Below, in pieces: positions 63,006-64,000 of a stretch of 64,000 bases of DNA; the stretch's first letter is position 1; the number at the start of each line of letters is the position of its first letter. The translations under genes were made by a program, and so were the position numbers. The notes under the pieces were generated by a model, which was not told the origin of the DNA, did not search any database, and saw only the letters and a program-made list of their open reading frames with translations. The stretch lies in NCBI GenBank assembly GCA_018667335.1, contig JABIVD010000049.1:1-64000 (forward strand). Reading direction: 5' to 3'. Source of the DNA: Rhodospirillaceae bacterium. GTDB taxonomy: Bacteria; Pseudomonadota; Alphaproteobacteria; UBA6615.

Positions 63006-64000
63006 TTGAAAAAACTTCTGAACAAGCATTTGGGCACAGGGGAGGGCCGGTCCCGGTTGGGACTGGCCTTCACCGTTTTTGCGATCGCGGCATTCTCGCT
63101 GTGGTTCGCGCTGCCGGGCGCGTTTGCGCAGGGCATCTCGAAATGGGAGCGGGAGTTTCCCGGCACCAATTTCGAGACCCGGATCATCGAGCTCGACGAG
63201 ATCAATGATGACGGGAATACGCGGGATTCAATTCCGCCGGTGCGGGATCCGAAATATGTGCCCGTCTCGGAGGTCAAGGATATGGGCCCGCTCGAGCCGG
63301 TGCTGTCGGTTGGTATCAATGGTGATTTCCGGGCCTATCCGCTGCGCATCCTGCTCTGGCACGAGATCGTCAATGAGGTGATCGGCGGCACGCCGGTGCT
63401 GATCAGCTACTGCCCGCTGTGCAATTCGGGCGTGGTGTTCGACCGCCGGGTTGGTGAGCAGCTGTTGGAGTTCGGCAATACCGGGCGGCTGCGGCACCGC
63501 GACATGGTCATGTATGACAAGGAGACCGAGAGCTGGTGGCAGCAATTCACCGGCGAGGCGCTCATCGGTGATCTCTCGGGCAAACGCATGACCCCGGTTC
63601 CGGCCCGCCTGGAATCGCTTGCCCGGTTCCGTGAACGCGCGCCGGACGGCCAGGTGCTGGTGCCCGAGAATGATGGCGCGCGGCCCTACGGATCATCACC
63701 CTATGTGGGCATGGACACCCAGCGTATCCCGCGCGCGCTTCAGGCGGTTCACTTCCCTTATCCACTGCCGGAAGGCGTGAGCCCGATGGACCGGGTGGTG
63801 GTCGTGGGTGACGAGGCCTGGACCCTCGCGGCGCTGCGCGAGAATTCGCCTGTCGTGGACGATGATCTGGTGCTGACATGGGAATCCGGCCAGAACTCCA
63901 TCCACGACACGCAACTGATCTTCCGGGGCCGCGACGTGGGAAATGTCGTGGTCCAGAGAAAGTCCGCCGACGGTGCCAAGGACGTGCCCTATGACGTGGT
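63006..64000 (+). CDS. DUF3179-domain exported protein, second of the pair, 3' end outside window
   Basis: About 331 residues are visible before the window edge. It has a signal peptide with a basic start (MKKLLNKH if TTG 63006 is used) and a hydrophobic core FTVFAIAAFSLWFALPGAFA. The same domain landmarks recur: YCPLCNSGVVFDR, ESWWQQFTGEA and TWESGQNS. The start is a TTG; no ATG occurs before the mature domain, and a second TTG at 63054 is possible. Paralogue of the preceding gene, clearly related but diverged in the stretch between the two cysteines and the tryptophan motif. Confidence 0.85.
   Translation, partial: MKKLLNKHLGTGEGRSRLGLAFTVFAIAAFSLWFALPGAFAQGISKWEREFPGTNFETRIIELDEINDDGNTRDSIPPVRDPKYVPVSEVKDMGPLEPVLSVGINGDFRAYPLRILLWHEIVNEVIGGTPVLISYCPLCNSGVVFDRRVGEQLLEFGNTGRLRHRDMVMYDKETESWWQQFTGEALIGDLSGKRMTPVPARLESLARFRERAPDGQVLVPENDGARPYGSSPYVGMDTQRIPRALQAVHFPYPLPEGVSPMDRVVVVGDEAWTLAALRENSPVVDDDLVLTWESGQNSIHDTQLIFRGRDVGNVVVQRKSADGAKDVPYDV

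Noticed and set aside
1-64000. Mobile elements, prophage, CRISPR or defence genes
   Set aside because: No transposase, integrase, phage structural gene, repeat-spacer array or known defence protein was seen.

Overview
The window is GC-rich, densely coded bacterial chromosome that looks alphaproteobacterial, perhaps of the Rhodospirillales type. Supporting features are a DUF1489 protein, an M23 peptidase coupled to a bactofilin, a MerR-type LiuR regulator with a leucine/isovalerate (liu) gene set, an HPt/response-regulator pair and many ATGA-coupled genes. I see no rRNA, tRNA, CRISPR array, prophage or insertion sequence. The content is housekeeping plus catabolism, and the genus is not identifiable from sequence alone.

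Layout. 1-6089: a crotonase (partial, minus strand), then hydrolase A, a CPA2-type cation antiporter, hydrolase B (paralogue of A) and a divergent DHDPS/NAL-superfamily protein. 6306-9179: a hybrid PAS histidine kinase. 9240-16877: an ABC-F ATPase, an M20 peptidase with a CDO-like cupin, a four-domain rhodanese coupled to a DszA/NtaA-type flavin monooxygenase, and an SDR. 16998-22956: a DksA/TraR zinc-finger protein, pyruvate kinase, GTP-type PEP carboxykinase, an HpxZ-like protein and GlnRS. 23098-24837: an extradiol-dioxygenase-like VOC protein divergent from a TetR regulator, with paired inverted repeats between them. 24834-27494: an unknown 399-residue protein divergent from a three-gene cobalt nitrile hydratase/thiocyanate hydrolase set. 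27676-33163: M23 peptidase and bactofilin, then a minus-strand lytic transglycosylase, HAD and PLP-dehydratase operon.

33342-48259: dapA and smpB, then a broad leucine-degradation region. liuR carries a perfect 18-bp palindrome at its promoter and is followed by liuA, several short-chain acyl/oxidoreductase genes, an isobutyryl-CoA-dehydrogenase-like gene, then liuB, liuC, a potassium-channel gene, liuD and liuE. A leucine-dehydrogenase-like gene at 52993-54036 could feed the same pathway. 48380-50028: response regulator, HPt protein and DUF1489. 50025-52815: a ferric-iron ABC permease and binding protein without an adjacent ATPase gene. 54078-61651: an unknown protein, iron alcohol dehydrogenase, an orphan molybdenum hydroxylase large subunit, a glutamine-synthetase-like enzyme, a small membrane protein, a 2OG-Fe(II) oxygenase and a uracil-DNA glycosylase. 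61652-64000: an intergenic region with a strong orphan terminator and a possible small peptide, then two tandem DUF3179 exported proteins, the last cut by the window edge.

The most interesting items are the split-subunit thiocyanate-hydrolase-like cluster (its pocket residues favour thiocyanate over nitriles), the duplicated hydrolases bracketing an antiporter, the ion channel translationally locked inside the leucine operon, and the terminator/peptide element ahead of the DUF3179 pair.
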